From the NCBI GenBank assembly GCA_024958995.1, contig JANXGZ010000233.1, positions 1 through 5,562 of the forward strand: DNA of 5,562 nucleotides. Reading direction: 5' to 3'. Positions 1 through 5,477 of the stretch are shown here, one piece after another (the first letter of the stretch is position 1; each line of letters starts with the position of its first letter). The notes under the pieces were generated by a model, which was not told where the DNA came from, did no database searches, and saw only the letters and a program-made list of their open reading frames with translations. The position numbers and the translations under genes were made by a program. This DNA comes from Methylococcales bacterium. Lineage in GTDB: Bacteria; Pseudomonadota; Gammaproteobacteria; Methylococcales; UBA1147.

Positions 1-105
1 CGGCAAGAAATAGATCTGGAACTGGCCCCCCGCCCGCTTAATTGCCTGATCGTTCAATACGGACAGGCGCGTTTCAACCAAACAATCCCGTTATCCAGAT
101 CTTGA
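1..105 (+). CDS. 3' end of an unrecognised protein (partial, enters from left)
   Basis: The plus strand is open from the first base (frame 1) to a TGA at 103-105, giving 34 residues that begin RQEIDLELAPRPLNCL and end QTIPLSRS. The composition is protein-like, mixing charged, hydrophobic and proline residues. The stop falls 26 bases before the stop of the convergent ATP-grasp gene, with a GC-rich hairpin between them, which is the arrangement expected of two convergent genes. I do not recognise a family from so short a C-terminus, and a chance open frame of this size is possible. Confidence 0.4.
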   Translation, partial: RQEIDLELAPRPLNCLIVQYGQARFNQTIPLSRS

Positions 106-110
106 AGCGA

Positions 111-127
111 TCCGGAGAGGGTCCGGA
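111..127. terminator. Small GC-rich hairpin between convergent stops
   Basis: TCCGGA (111-116) and TCCGGA (122-127) flank a 5-base spacer, GAGGG. As TCCGGA is its own reverse complement, either strand can fold a 6-bp stem with a 5-base loop. It sits exactly between the stop of the left partial gene (103-105) and the stop of the ATP-grasp gene (132-134), so it may end transcription in both directions. Neither side has a true T-run (only CTTT on the plus side), so it would be a weak intrinsic terminator at best. Confidence 0.3.
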
Positions 128-131
128 AACT

Positions 132-1394
132 TTACATCTGTCGCATTTTAAAGACCGGGGCGACGACAAAATCCAGCTTGGAATAGGCTGCGTGCAACGC
201 AGCAGTCACTTCATAGGGAGAGTCACCCCGCGCAAAAATGTAGCCAGGATACTGATTCCCTTCAGGTAACGGGATCAACTCATGTCCTTCACGAAGAACG
301 ATTTCAATCGTTTCAATGTTTGGCGTGTTGCGGGCATTGGCCAGACCTTCTACCCGCCGGAGAATCCCGCCTTTCTTGACTGGAATCATCATCACCCCGC
401 GCGCATCGCTGGATGATTGGACCTTAACCGATTGTCCCATCGCCAAGGCGATGGTCAGCTGTTCCAGATTGCAATCGCTGCCGTTGTCCAATACACGAGC
501 ACAGTCGCCGCCAATGGTTCGCGAGGCAACTTCCAGTATCCATGCATCCTTTTCGTTGACTCGCAGTTCCGCATGGACCGCACCGGTTGTTAACCCGTAA
601 CAATCACATGCTTGTGCGACGCGTCGTTGTATTCTAGCCTGCGTTTCATGGTCCAGTATTGACGGTGTTACGTAGATGGTTTCCTCGAAATACGGACCGA
701 TTAAAGGGTCTGGCTTGTCGAAAAGAGCCAGTGTCGTTAGCCGGCCGTTATCGAGGAACCCTTCAAAGGCGACTTCAACACCATCGATGTATTCTTCCAC
801 CAGTGCATGATTTTTTTCAAAATCATCGTTTGATGCAGCAATAATGCCCTTTATCCGTAGACAGGCAGCGCTCAATTCAATTTTGTTGTTGGCACGAATC
901 ACCCCGCGGCTTGCCGACATGTTCAGCGGTTTAATCACACATGGCCACGGAAACCCACGGAGCTGTTGATCCAGCGGCTGTCGGAGATCGATCAAGACAT
1001 GAACAGGCACTGGACATCCAGCACGGGACAAGTGTGCGCGAGCCAGATCTTTGCGGCACGATATCCGTGCGGCGGCAGGAGGGTTATGCGGAAGACCGAG
1101 CTCATGCGCGGCGCACGCAGCCAATTCAACGGTGCTGTCATCGGTCCCGAGTACAGCGGAAAAGGGCGTTTTTTGAGCTTCCCGGCGAATCGATGTCAGC
1201 GATTGCTCAATATCGTTTAAATCGATGTGTAGCCCGTCATGGACCTCAGAAATCAACGAATGCTCACCGCGAGAAGCAATCAGCACATCGAGGCCCATTT
1301 GCTTCGCGGCTTTTAGATACGGAGCGATCCGATAGCTATCAGGCTGAGCAATAAGGAGGAGACGATGGTTAACCGCAGCCGCCGCCACCGCCAC
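132..1394 (-). CDS. ATP-grasp carboxylate-amine ligase, L-amino-acid-ligase-like
   Basis: This is an ATP-grasp enzyme of about 420 residues. The family activates a carboxylate as an acyl phosphate and joins it to an amine or thiol; the substrates here cannot be read from the sequence. An N-terminal Rossmann-like pre-ATP domain begins with HRLLLIAQ (residues 10-17). The ATP-binding core has CVIKP (Lys about 155), the flexible SASRG loop (about 160-164) and EEYIDGVE (about 200-207). Metal-ligand positions are HAELR (Glu about 276) and LEVASRTIGG (Glu about 288, Arg about 292). Residues about 333-413 (MMIPVKKGGILRRVEGL onward) match the C-terminal domain of BacD-type L-amino-acid ligases and related enzymes. 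The frame is open up to 1535, but the pre-ATP strand lies just after the end of the Fe-S carrier gene. I chose the GTG at 1394 because GGAG (1401-1404) lies 6 bases upstream; GTG 1388 is the alternative. Either start overlaps the carrier gene, implying coupled translation. The fold is confident; the substrate is unknown. Confidence 0.85.
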   Translation of the reverse strand: MAVAAAAVNHRLLLIAQPDSYRIAPYLKAAKQMGLDVLIASRGEHSLISEVHDGLHIDLNDIEQSLTSIRREAQKTPFSAVLGTDDSTVELAACAAHELGLPHNPPAAARISCRKDLARAHLSRAGCPVPVHVLIDLRQPLDQQLRGFPWPCVIKPLNMSASRGVIRANNKIELSAACLRIKGIIAASNDDFEKNHALVEEYIDGVEVAFEGFLDNGRLTTLALFDKPDPLIGPYFEETIYVTPSILDHETQARIQRRVAQACDCYGLTTGAVHAELRVNEKDAWILEVASRTIGGDCARVLDNGSDCNLEQLTIALAMGQSVKVQSSSDARGVMMIPVKKGGILRRVEGLANARNTPNIETIEIVLREGHELIPLPEGNQYPGYIFARGDSPYEVTAALHAAYSKLDFVVAPVFKMRQM

Positions 1395-1755
1395 CAGCAG
1401 CTCCACAGGCACCACAGGTCCCAGTCCCACCGCTGTTTGAAAACGCGTTCTTAAAAACAAAACTCTCGTTAACGCCCTGCATCTGGTAATCGATTTCGAC
1501 ACCATCCATAAAACCCAGAGCAACCGCATCCACATAAATATTCATGCCGTCCGCTTGTAGAACGCAATCGTATTGACTGGTCTCCTCGACAAGGGTCATG
1601 CCGTATTCCATTCCTCCGCAACCACCACCTTGTACAAAAACACGGACACCCACAATATCTTCCTCACTTTCAGTAATCGTAATGAGTTGTTGAATGGCCT
1701 CTGGAGATACCTTGATTTCATTAGTTAATGTCTGGCTAAACTGTGTGGTGGACAT
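1369..1755 (-). CDS. A-type iron-sulfur carrier (IscA/ErpA family) with Cys/Gly-rich tail
   Basis: This 128-residue protein is of the HesB/IscA/ErpA type, which accepts Fe-S clusters and passes them to apo-enzymes in the cytoplasm. The first cluster-ligand region GGGCGGMEYGM (Cys46) matches ErpA's GGGCSGFQYGF, and the body (VDAVALGFMDGVEIDY and on) follows the family pattern. E. coli ErpA, as I recall it, is 114 residues and ends TCGCGSSFSI. Here the C-terminus is TGTCGACGAAGGGGGGCG: Cys114 and Cys117 are spaced C-X2-C rather than C-X-C, with six consecutive glycines and a further Cys127 after them. Cys46 to Cys114 is about four residues longer than usual because of an SNSGG-like insertion. 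An extra Cys64 is present. The ATG at 1755 has GAGGG (1761-1765) five bases upstream. It is first in an apparent operon with the overlapping ATP-grasp gene. Family assignment is firm; IscA versus ErpA versus a specialised paralogue cannot be settled, so no symbol is given. Confidence 0.9.
   Translation of the reverse strand: MSTTQFSQTLTNEIKVSPEAIQQLITITESEEDIVGVRVFVQGGGCGGMEYGMTLVEETSQYDCVLQADGMNIYVDAVALGFMDGVEIDYQMQGVNESFVFKNAFSNSGGTGTCGACGAAGGGGGGCG
1401..1404 (-). promoter_or_regulatory. Ribosome binding site inside the carrier gene, sets ligase start
   Basis: On the minus strand GGAG reads at 1404-1401, six bases before GTG 1394 and twelve before GTG 1388. It lies within the 3' coding part of the Fe-S carrier. 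There is no ATG in the ligase frame between the carrier's last codons and the first core strand, so a GTG start served by this site is the best reading. A ribosome finishing the carrier at 1369 would end just past this start, fitting termination-reinitiation. Confidence 0.5.
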
Positions 1756-1792
1756 AACGACCCTCTTCGTTGGATTGATCTATGATGTCGAG

Positions 1793-1801
1793 ATTTTAAC
1801 A
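1793..1801 (-). promoter_or_regulatory. Candidate extended -10 promoter for carrier-ligase operon
   Basis: On the minus strand TGTTAAAAT reads at 1801-1793, an extended -10 (TGn) followed by TAAAAT, which differs from TATAAT at one position. A weak -35 candidate GTGACG (1819-1814) matches TTGACA at four positions but with a short 15-base spacer. Transcription would begin near 1786 and give a leader of about 30 bases before the ATG at 1755. No other site in the gap looks as good for this direction. Confidence 0.4.
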
Positions 1802-1857
1802 TGAAGATCGAAACGTCACGTTAAAAAGAAGTCGGCAAATGAATGGGTAGCCCTCCC

Positions 1858-1884
1858 CGAAAACAATACCGGCCATTGTTTTCG
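1858..1884. repeat. Perfect 10-bp inverted repeat, possible operator
   Basis: CGAAAACAAT (1858-1867) and ATTGTTTTCG (1875-1884) are exact reverse complements separated by 7 bases (ACCGGCC). The dyad centre near 1871 lies about 85 bases upstream of the predicted start of the carrier transcript, a position typical of an activator site, and about 340 bases before the ABC transporter gene. It could instead form a hairpin with T-rich arms acting as a weak terminator, but it has no GC-rich stem core and no T-run outside the stem. I favour a protein-binding site. The regulator is unknown. Confidence 0.45.
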
Positions 1885-2027
1885 ACTCTCCACTAGAAGA
1901 TCATCGCCATTCTTGACGGCAGTGGAAACAGGCGAATCCGCCAAAGGTGTGTATCACGAGCCAAGTATCTCGTGCCCCACCGACCTAACCATGAAAATCC
2001 AGGTGCTACATCAGGGAAGCAAACGGC

Positions 2028-2201
2028 ATGAAGCGGTGTAAACACCTGGAGCAAACGAGCCACTGCCTTCAACAACTGTTCGAAGATCTCAATCTTCGAG
2101 AATCTAACCTTGATGGAGATCAGCAAGATGGGCGCTTTAGATCGCCAGAGATTAATATTGTACACTGGAGACGAGGCGATGCTGATGATTCCTTGACATG
2201 A
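2028..2201 (+). CDS. Possible small protein (57 aa) just upstream of the ABC gene
   Basis: An ATG at 2028 has AGGGA (2013-2017) ten bases upstream and opens 57 codons to a TGA at 2199-2201, thirteen bases before the ABC transporter start. The peptide is hydrophilic, beginning MKRCKHLEQTSHCLQQLFED and ending WRRGDADDSLT. It has no signal peptide, no membrane segment and no double-glycine leader. Position and orientation would fit a co-transcribed small protein, an exporter substrate, or the 3' part of a frameshifted gene starting further left. I recognise no family, and it may be a chance open frame. Confidence 0.2.
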   Translation: MKRCKHLEQTSHCLQQLFEDLNLRESNLDGDQQDGRFRSPEINIVHWRRGDADDSLT

Positions 2202-2214
2202 GTTTCTTGAGCCA

Positions 2215-3912
2215 ATGAATGAACTGTTCCAGCGATTTTCCAAGGATCCACGGATTACATTTCAACTGGTCGTCGCGACCTTTTTCATTAACCTGCTCGC
2301 CCTGGCAACGTCTCTATTCGTTATCCAGGTCCTCAATCGTTATATCTCCCATGGGGTGAATGCAACATTAACCACCCTCGCCACAGGAACGCTGATTGCC
2401 ATTGGCTTTGAAATGGCGTTTCGCTCCATACGACGTCAACTGATCGAAATTCAGAACGCTGAACAGAATACCCTTTTGTCGGAAAGAGCCTTTGACGTTC
2501 TGTTGCGGACACGGATGCCGGTTCTGGATCGTGTTTCGGTCGGCAAGAGAACTGAAATCCTGAGGGGGCTTGATTCCTTGCGGGCCATCACCATGCCTCA
2601 GACCGTGGCAGCCGTTCTTGATCTGCCGTTTGCCTTCTTGTTTGTCCTGGTTTTGTGGTGGTTGAGTCCCTACCTGGCGTTGGTCTCGGTAATTGTGATC
2701 GCGTTATCCGTGGTGTTGGCATGGCAAGTCCAGTTGGGGGCCAGGAAAGACGTAAGCCAACTTCAGGAGGCTGCATCTGCACGGGCTGGATTGTTGAATT
2801 CGGCAGCCACGGCGGGTGAAACCATTCGCGAATTTAATGGCTCTGGTTTCCTTTCGACGGGCTGGAGAAAGACCGACACAGCCGTCTCCTTGTTGCGTGT
2901 TCGAATGGCCAACGCACGGGATTTCCTGCAAGCCAAGATTGGTTTTGTCACCAGCCTACAAACGATCGGAATTATCTCCGTCGGTGCACTGCAAGTGGTC
3001 AATGGCGATCTCAGTGTCGGTGCAATGATCGGTGCCAATATCCTCGCGGGACGTGCATTGATGCCGGTTTCACGGTTAGTGCAAATGGGGGACGCCTTTA
3101 CTTCCGGACAACAGTCGGGGGATCGGTTGCGAGAATTCTTGACCTTGCCTCTGGAGCGAATTGAAGGAACGGCGTTGCGTGAATATGATGGTGCGGCTCA
3201 ATTCAAAGACCTGGCATTCATGTATCCCGGCGCTTCGGTACTGCTGTTCGAGTCGTTGGAGTTGCGGCTGAAGCCCGGTCAGACAGCACTGGTTGTTGGT
3301 CCAAATGGTTCTGGAAAAACCACCCTGGCTCGATTATTGACGGGTATTCTTGAGCCTTCACGAGGGCAAATCATGGTCGGCGGCCTGGACCTTCAACAAA
3401 TCGCACTTCCCTGGTGGAGACAGCAAGTCAGTTACCTGCCTCAAGAGCCACTCCTGGTGACAGGGACGTTAAAAGACAATATCTCGCTGGCAAATCCAAA
3501 CATTGACAATGCCTGGCTCAACGAAATTATCCGCATGGCGGGGTTAAGACCTTTTCTTGAAAATAGCAAGGAAGGACTGGAGATGATCATCCACGAGGGG
3601 GGCCGACACCTTGCGTTGGGGATTCGCCGCCGCATCGGTTTGGCACGTGCACTGGCCACCAATGGAAAGCTGTTTATCGCCGATGAGCCGACAGAAGGGT
3701 TGGATCTCGAAGGAAGGCAAGCGGTTTATCAAGTCTTTCAAGCCCTTAAAGCCCAGAAAAAAACGATTTTCGTCATCTCACATGATGAATCTTTTCGCAG
3801 TATCGCGGATTATCGAATTGACCTGAGTGTGAAGCCGGTGCCCAATGTACAAGCTCGAAGACCGGCCGAATCGGCCGTCACCCATTCTGTTTCCGTAGGC
3901 AACAAGGGTTAA
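2215..3912 (+). CDS. Type I secretion system permease/ATPase (PrtD/LapB-like ABC exporter)
   Basis: This 565-residue protein is an inner-membrane ABC half-transporter that, as a dimer, would drive export through a HlyD adaptor and an outer-membrane channel. There is no C39 or C39-like peptidase domain: the membrane part starts almost at once, with hydrophobic segments at about 17-40, 52-69, 135-150, 153-171 and a pair in 245-285. The nucleotide-binding domain (about 325-540) has an A-loop Tyr337, Walker A GPNGSGKTT (362-370), Q-loop Gln410 in YLPQEP, Walker B KLFIADEP (Asp490, catalytic Glu491), D-loop EGLD and H-loop His523. The signature loop is degenerate: LALGI (466-470) instead of LSGGQ, although the following RRRIGLARAL is conserved. 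The start ATG has only a weak site (TTGAG 2207-2211); the next in-frame Met is residue 66, inside the membrane domain, so this start stands. The adaptor gene follows after 5 bases. The substrate is unknown and no RTX protein is in the window. Confidence 0.88.
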   Translation: MNELFQRFSKDPRITFQLVVATFFINLLALATSLFVIQVLNRYISHGVNATLTTLATGTLIAIGFEMAFRSIRRQLIEIQNAEQNTLLSERAFDVLLRTRMPVLDRVSVGKRTEILRGLDSLRAITMPQTVAAVLDLPFAFLFVLVLWWLSPYLALVSVIVIALSVVLAWQVQLGARKDVSQLQEAASARAGLLNSAATAGETIREFNGSGFLSTGWRKTDTAVSLLRVRMANARDFLQAKIGFVTSLQTIGIISVGALQVVNGDLSVGAMIGANILAGRALMPVSRLVQMGDAFTSGQQSGDRLREFLTLPLERIEGTALREYDGAAQFKDLAFMYPGASVLLFESLELRLKPGQTALVVGPNGSGKTTLARLLTGILEPSRGQIMVGGLDLQQIALPWWRQQVSYLPQEPLLVTGTLKDNISLANPNIDNAWLNEIIRMAGLRPFLENSKEGLEMIIHEGGRHLALGIRRRIGLARALATNGKLFIADEPTEGLDLEGRQAVYQVFQALKAQKKTIFVISHDESFRSIADYRIDLSVKPVPNVQARRPAESAVTHSVSVGNKG

Positions 3913-3917
3913 ATACA

Positions 3918-4904
3918 GTGGTTGACGCGTCAAAGTTGCACTCAACAGATCCAACCAGATTGGTGACGCGTTTGCATCTGCTGCTGGTTGGCCTGGTCGT
4001 TGCGGCGTGGGTCTGGATGTCCATTGCCGAGCTGGATGTGGTGAGTGTTGCGGAGGGCGAAGTGATTCCCAGTAGTAATGTGAAATACATTCAACACCTG
4101 GAGGGGGGGATCGTCCGAGCCATACTGGTCAAGGAAGGTGAACAGGTTGAAAAAGGGCAACACCTGTTTGAACTGGAAGCCACCGCAACCCGGGCTGACT
4201 TCGAGGAGAAAAAGCAGGAAATACTCATGATCAAGGCCCGAATCGCATCACTCCGGCCGGCTGTGGACATGATCGCCGAACAAGTGAAAATCAGCAACGG
4301 GTTAATGGAAGAAGAACTCACCAATCGATACAACCATTTGACTCTTTTGCGGGAAGAAAAGGGCCTCAAAGGCCAGCTGAAAGAAGACCTGGCCGCTCTG
4401 AAAGGGGCAGAGGCCGCCATCAGCAAACTGCAAGACAGCCTGGACAGAACGACCCTATCCTCTCCGGTCAAAGGGATCATCAAGAAGTTGAATGTTTACA
4501 CCATTGGTGGCGTTGTCAAAGCCGGGGATGTGCTGGCCGAAGTCGTGCCGGGTGACGATGTGCTGTTGGTTGAAGCCCGATTGCTTCCACAGGATGTCGG
4601 CTATATCGAGACCGGGCAGGTTGCACAAGTACGGTTGCAGTCCAGCGATTCCATGCGGCTCGGCAAAATAATGGGAGAAGTGATTTTTATCAGTCCGGAT
4701 ACACTGGTTCCGAAAGAAGGCGACCCGTATTACCGTGTTCGAGTCCAGACCGACCGCAGTTATTTCGAGAACGATGGGGAACGGTATCATTTACTGCCTG
4801 GGATGCAACTGACCACCAGCATCATTACCGGGAAACGAACCGTACTGGATTACTTGATATCGCCTTTTATCGAGTCGGTGGATACGTCATTGCGCGAACG
4901 GTAA
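3918..4904 (+). CDS. HlyD-family type I secretion periplasmic adaptor, short form
   Basis: This 328-residue membrane fusion protein would bridge the ABC exporter to an outer-membrane channel. A short cytoplasmic N-terminus precedes one membrane helix (about 18-38). A split biotinyl-lipoyl-like domain follows: IQHLEGGIVRAILVKEGEQV (58-77) and SSPVKGIIKKLNVYTIGGVV (181-200). The helical hairpin lies at about 93-177. A beta-barrel part (EVVPGDDVLLVEARL, then ISPDTLVPKEGDPYYRVRV) and the C-terminal LLPGMQLTTSIITGKRTVLD and YLISP are typical of PrtE/LapC-type adaptors, and the end SLRER also fits. Family members usually have 430-480 residues; here the shortage is in the hairpin, about 85 residues against roughly 200. 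The start is GTG at 3918 with AAGGG (3904-3908) nine bases before it. It lies 5 bases after the ABC stop, clearly the same operon. No TolC-like gene follows. Confidence 0.9.
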   Translation: MVDASKLHSTDPTRLVTRLHLLLVGLVVAAWVWMSIAELDVVSVAEGEVIPSSNVKYIQHLEGGIVRAILVKEGEQVEKGQHLFELEATATRADFEEKKQEILMIKARIASLRPAVDMIAEQVKISNGLMEEELTNRYNHLTLLREEKGLKGQLKEDLAALKGAEAAISKLQDSLDRTTLSSPVKGIIKKLNVYTIGGVVKAGDVLAEVVPGDDVLLVEARLLPQDVGYIETGQVAQVRLQSSDSMRLGKIMGEVIFISPDTLVPKEGDPYYRVRVQTDRSYFENDGERYHLLPGMQLTTSIITGKRTVLDYLISPFIESVDTSLRER

Positions 4905-5190
4905 TCGCTAAAATCGCCCAATCCGAACGAGTCTCTGAGTGAATGGATCATCACCACCGTGTCGGAGGTACGGCCAGAAAGAAACCGAAGAAGCATGCGA
5001 ACACGTTCAAGCTGGTGCGGTGCCGCAGTTTACTGAAAAGACCCGCACGAACTAAGGCAACCTGATCGGTGTAGATGCCGGTCCGCTGGGTAAAAAGAGC
5101 TACAACCGGATGAAAGCGATGCATTCCACGACACACGGAGGGCGGAGCAGGAACAACTGAGGCATTTTCGCGTAGAGAATCACCGTTAGA

Positions 5191-5244
5191 AAGATAGGGT
5201 CAGGGAACTTAAATAAAGGCGACTGCCTTCGCCAAGGCGACCCT
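5191..5244. repeat. Nested inverted repeat beside an AACTTAAATAA motif
   Basis: AGGGTC (5196-5201) pairs with GACCCT (5239-5244). Inside it, GCCTT (5225-5229) and AAGGC (5234-5238) close a 4-base loop directly against the outer arm, so the two helices could stack. AAGGCGAC occurs twice in direct orientation (5216-5223 and 5234-5241). The left side, ATAGGGTCAGGGAACTTAAA (5194-5213), resembles from memory the short repeat ends seen near REP-associated or IS200-like transposases. No transposase is present. It could be a small non-autonomous mobile repeat, or a weak terminator for the exporter operon. Confidence 0.25.
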
Positions 5245-5376
5245 GGCCCCTCATCCCATTCAAAGCGGATCTTTTCTTCTAGACGTCAACGCAAGGCAGA
5301 ACACAGCGGGTATCGCACTCCACAACTGGTGCTCGTAAAGGGGCACAATCTAACCCCTAGTCAAAATCCAGTTGTC

Positions 5377-5396
5377 GATCCATCACAGGCTGGATC
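5377..5396. repeat. 6-bp inverted repeat GATCCA/TGGATC
   Basis: GATCCA (5377-5382) and TGGATC (5391-5396) are exact reverse complements around an 8-base loop. Pairing can continue with a GT/AC step after one mismatch. There is no T-run on either side, and the size is within what chance allows in a region of this length. Confidence 0.2.
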
Positions 5397-5477
5397 AACC
5401 AACCAACCTCGGCGCAAATCCAACGAGAAACAACAGGGTTGACCGCCCCTTCCTTGTCGGAGACAACTTCGGCATGC

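Larger units (their letters stand above)
1802..2214. other. Long divergent intergenic region, no firm gene
   Basis: This gap between the divergent operons holds the inverted repeat at 1858-1884 and two weakly protein-like plus-strand frames. The first is open from 1805 to a TAA at 2039-2041 but has no ATG before 1991. It reads SSPFLTAVETGESAKGVYHE from 1901, and the short ATG segment from 1991 reads MKIQVLHQGSKRHEAV. The second, in another frame, runs from 2028 to 2201. The pair could be one small gene broken by a frameshift, but there is no recognisable domain. Near 2150-2165 the plus strand has TTAATATTGTACACT, an AT-rich patch that could include a -10 for the ABC operon, though no good -35 accompanies it. 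Confidence 0.4.
4905..5477. other. Gene-poor region downstream of the exporter operon
   Basis: No convincing gene is visible in about 570 bases, and no clear intrinsic terminator follows the adaptor stop. The plus strand has a 40-codon frame from ATG 4943 to TGA 5063-5065 (very basic, starting MDHHHRVGGTARKKPKKHAN). It is followed in another frame by a stretch from 5056 to a TGA near 5160 (LIGVDAGPLGKKSYNRMKAM); these could be remnants of one decayed gene, but I recognise neither. The region also holds small inverted repeats at 5196-5244, 5339-5358 (AGGGG/CCCCT), 5377-5396 (GATCCA/TGGATC) and 5454-5466 (TTGTC/GACAA). Confidence 0.5.

Noticed and set aside
941..1354. 137-codon plus-strand open frame
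   Set aside because: It is antisense to the well-supported ATP-grasp gene and has no recognisable domain or ribosome site.
1395..1535. Extending the ATP-grasp protein upstream to the ATG at 1535
   Set aside because: This would overlap the well-conserved 3' third of the Fe-S carrier gene and add a Trp/Arg/Leu-rich stretch unlike any ATP-grasp N-terminus. The fold begins just after the carrier's last codons.
2193..2198. TTGACA as a -35 box for the ABC operon
   Set aside because: It lies only 17 bases before the ABC start codon, so any transcript from it would begin inside the coding sequence.
2028..2201. The 57-residue frame as a bacteriocin or RiPP precursor for the exporter
   Set aside because: It has no double-glycine leader and the exporter has no peptidase domain. 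It is kept only as a low-confidence small protein.
1893..2243. 116-codon minus-strand open frame across the divergent gap
   Set aside because: It overlaps the start of the ABC gene on the opposite strand, has no good ribosome site, shows no domain, and has an odd Trp/Arg/Phe/Ser-rich composition typical of a chance frame.
4951..5136. 61-codon minus-strand frame with a hydrophobic end
   Set aside because: It has no convincing ribosome site or known domain, and its Phe-rich end is the complement of a Lys-rich plus-strand stretch.
5348..5446. Integron attC-like site (ATCTAAC at 5348-5354 matches RYYYAAC)
   Set aside because: No matching GTTRRRY partner lies at a suitable distance, and the inner repeats do not have attC layout. 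A single 7-base match is expected by chance.
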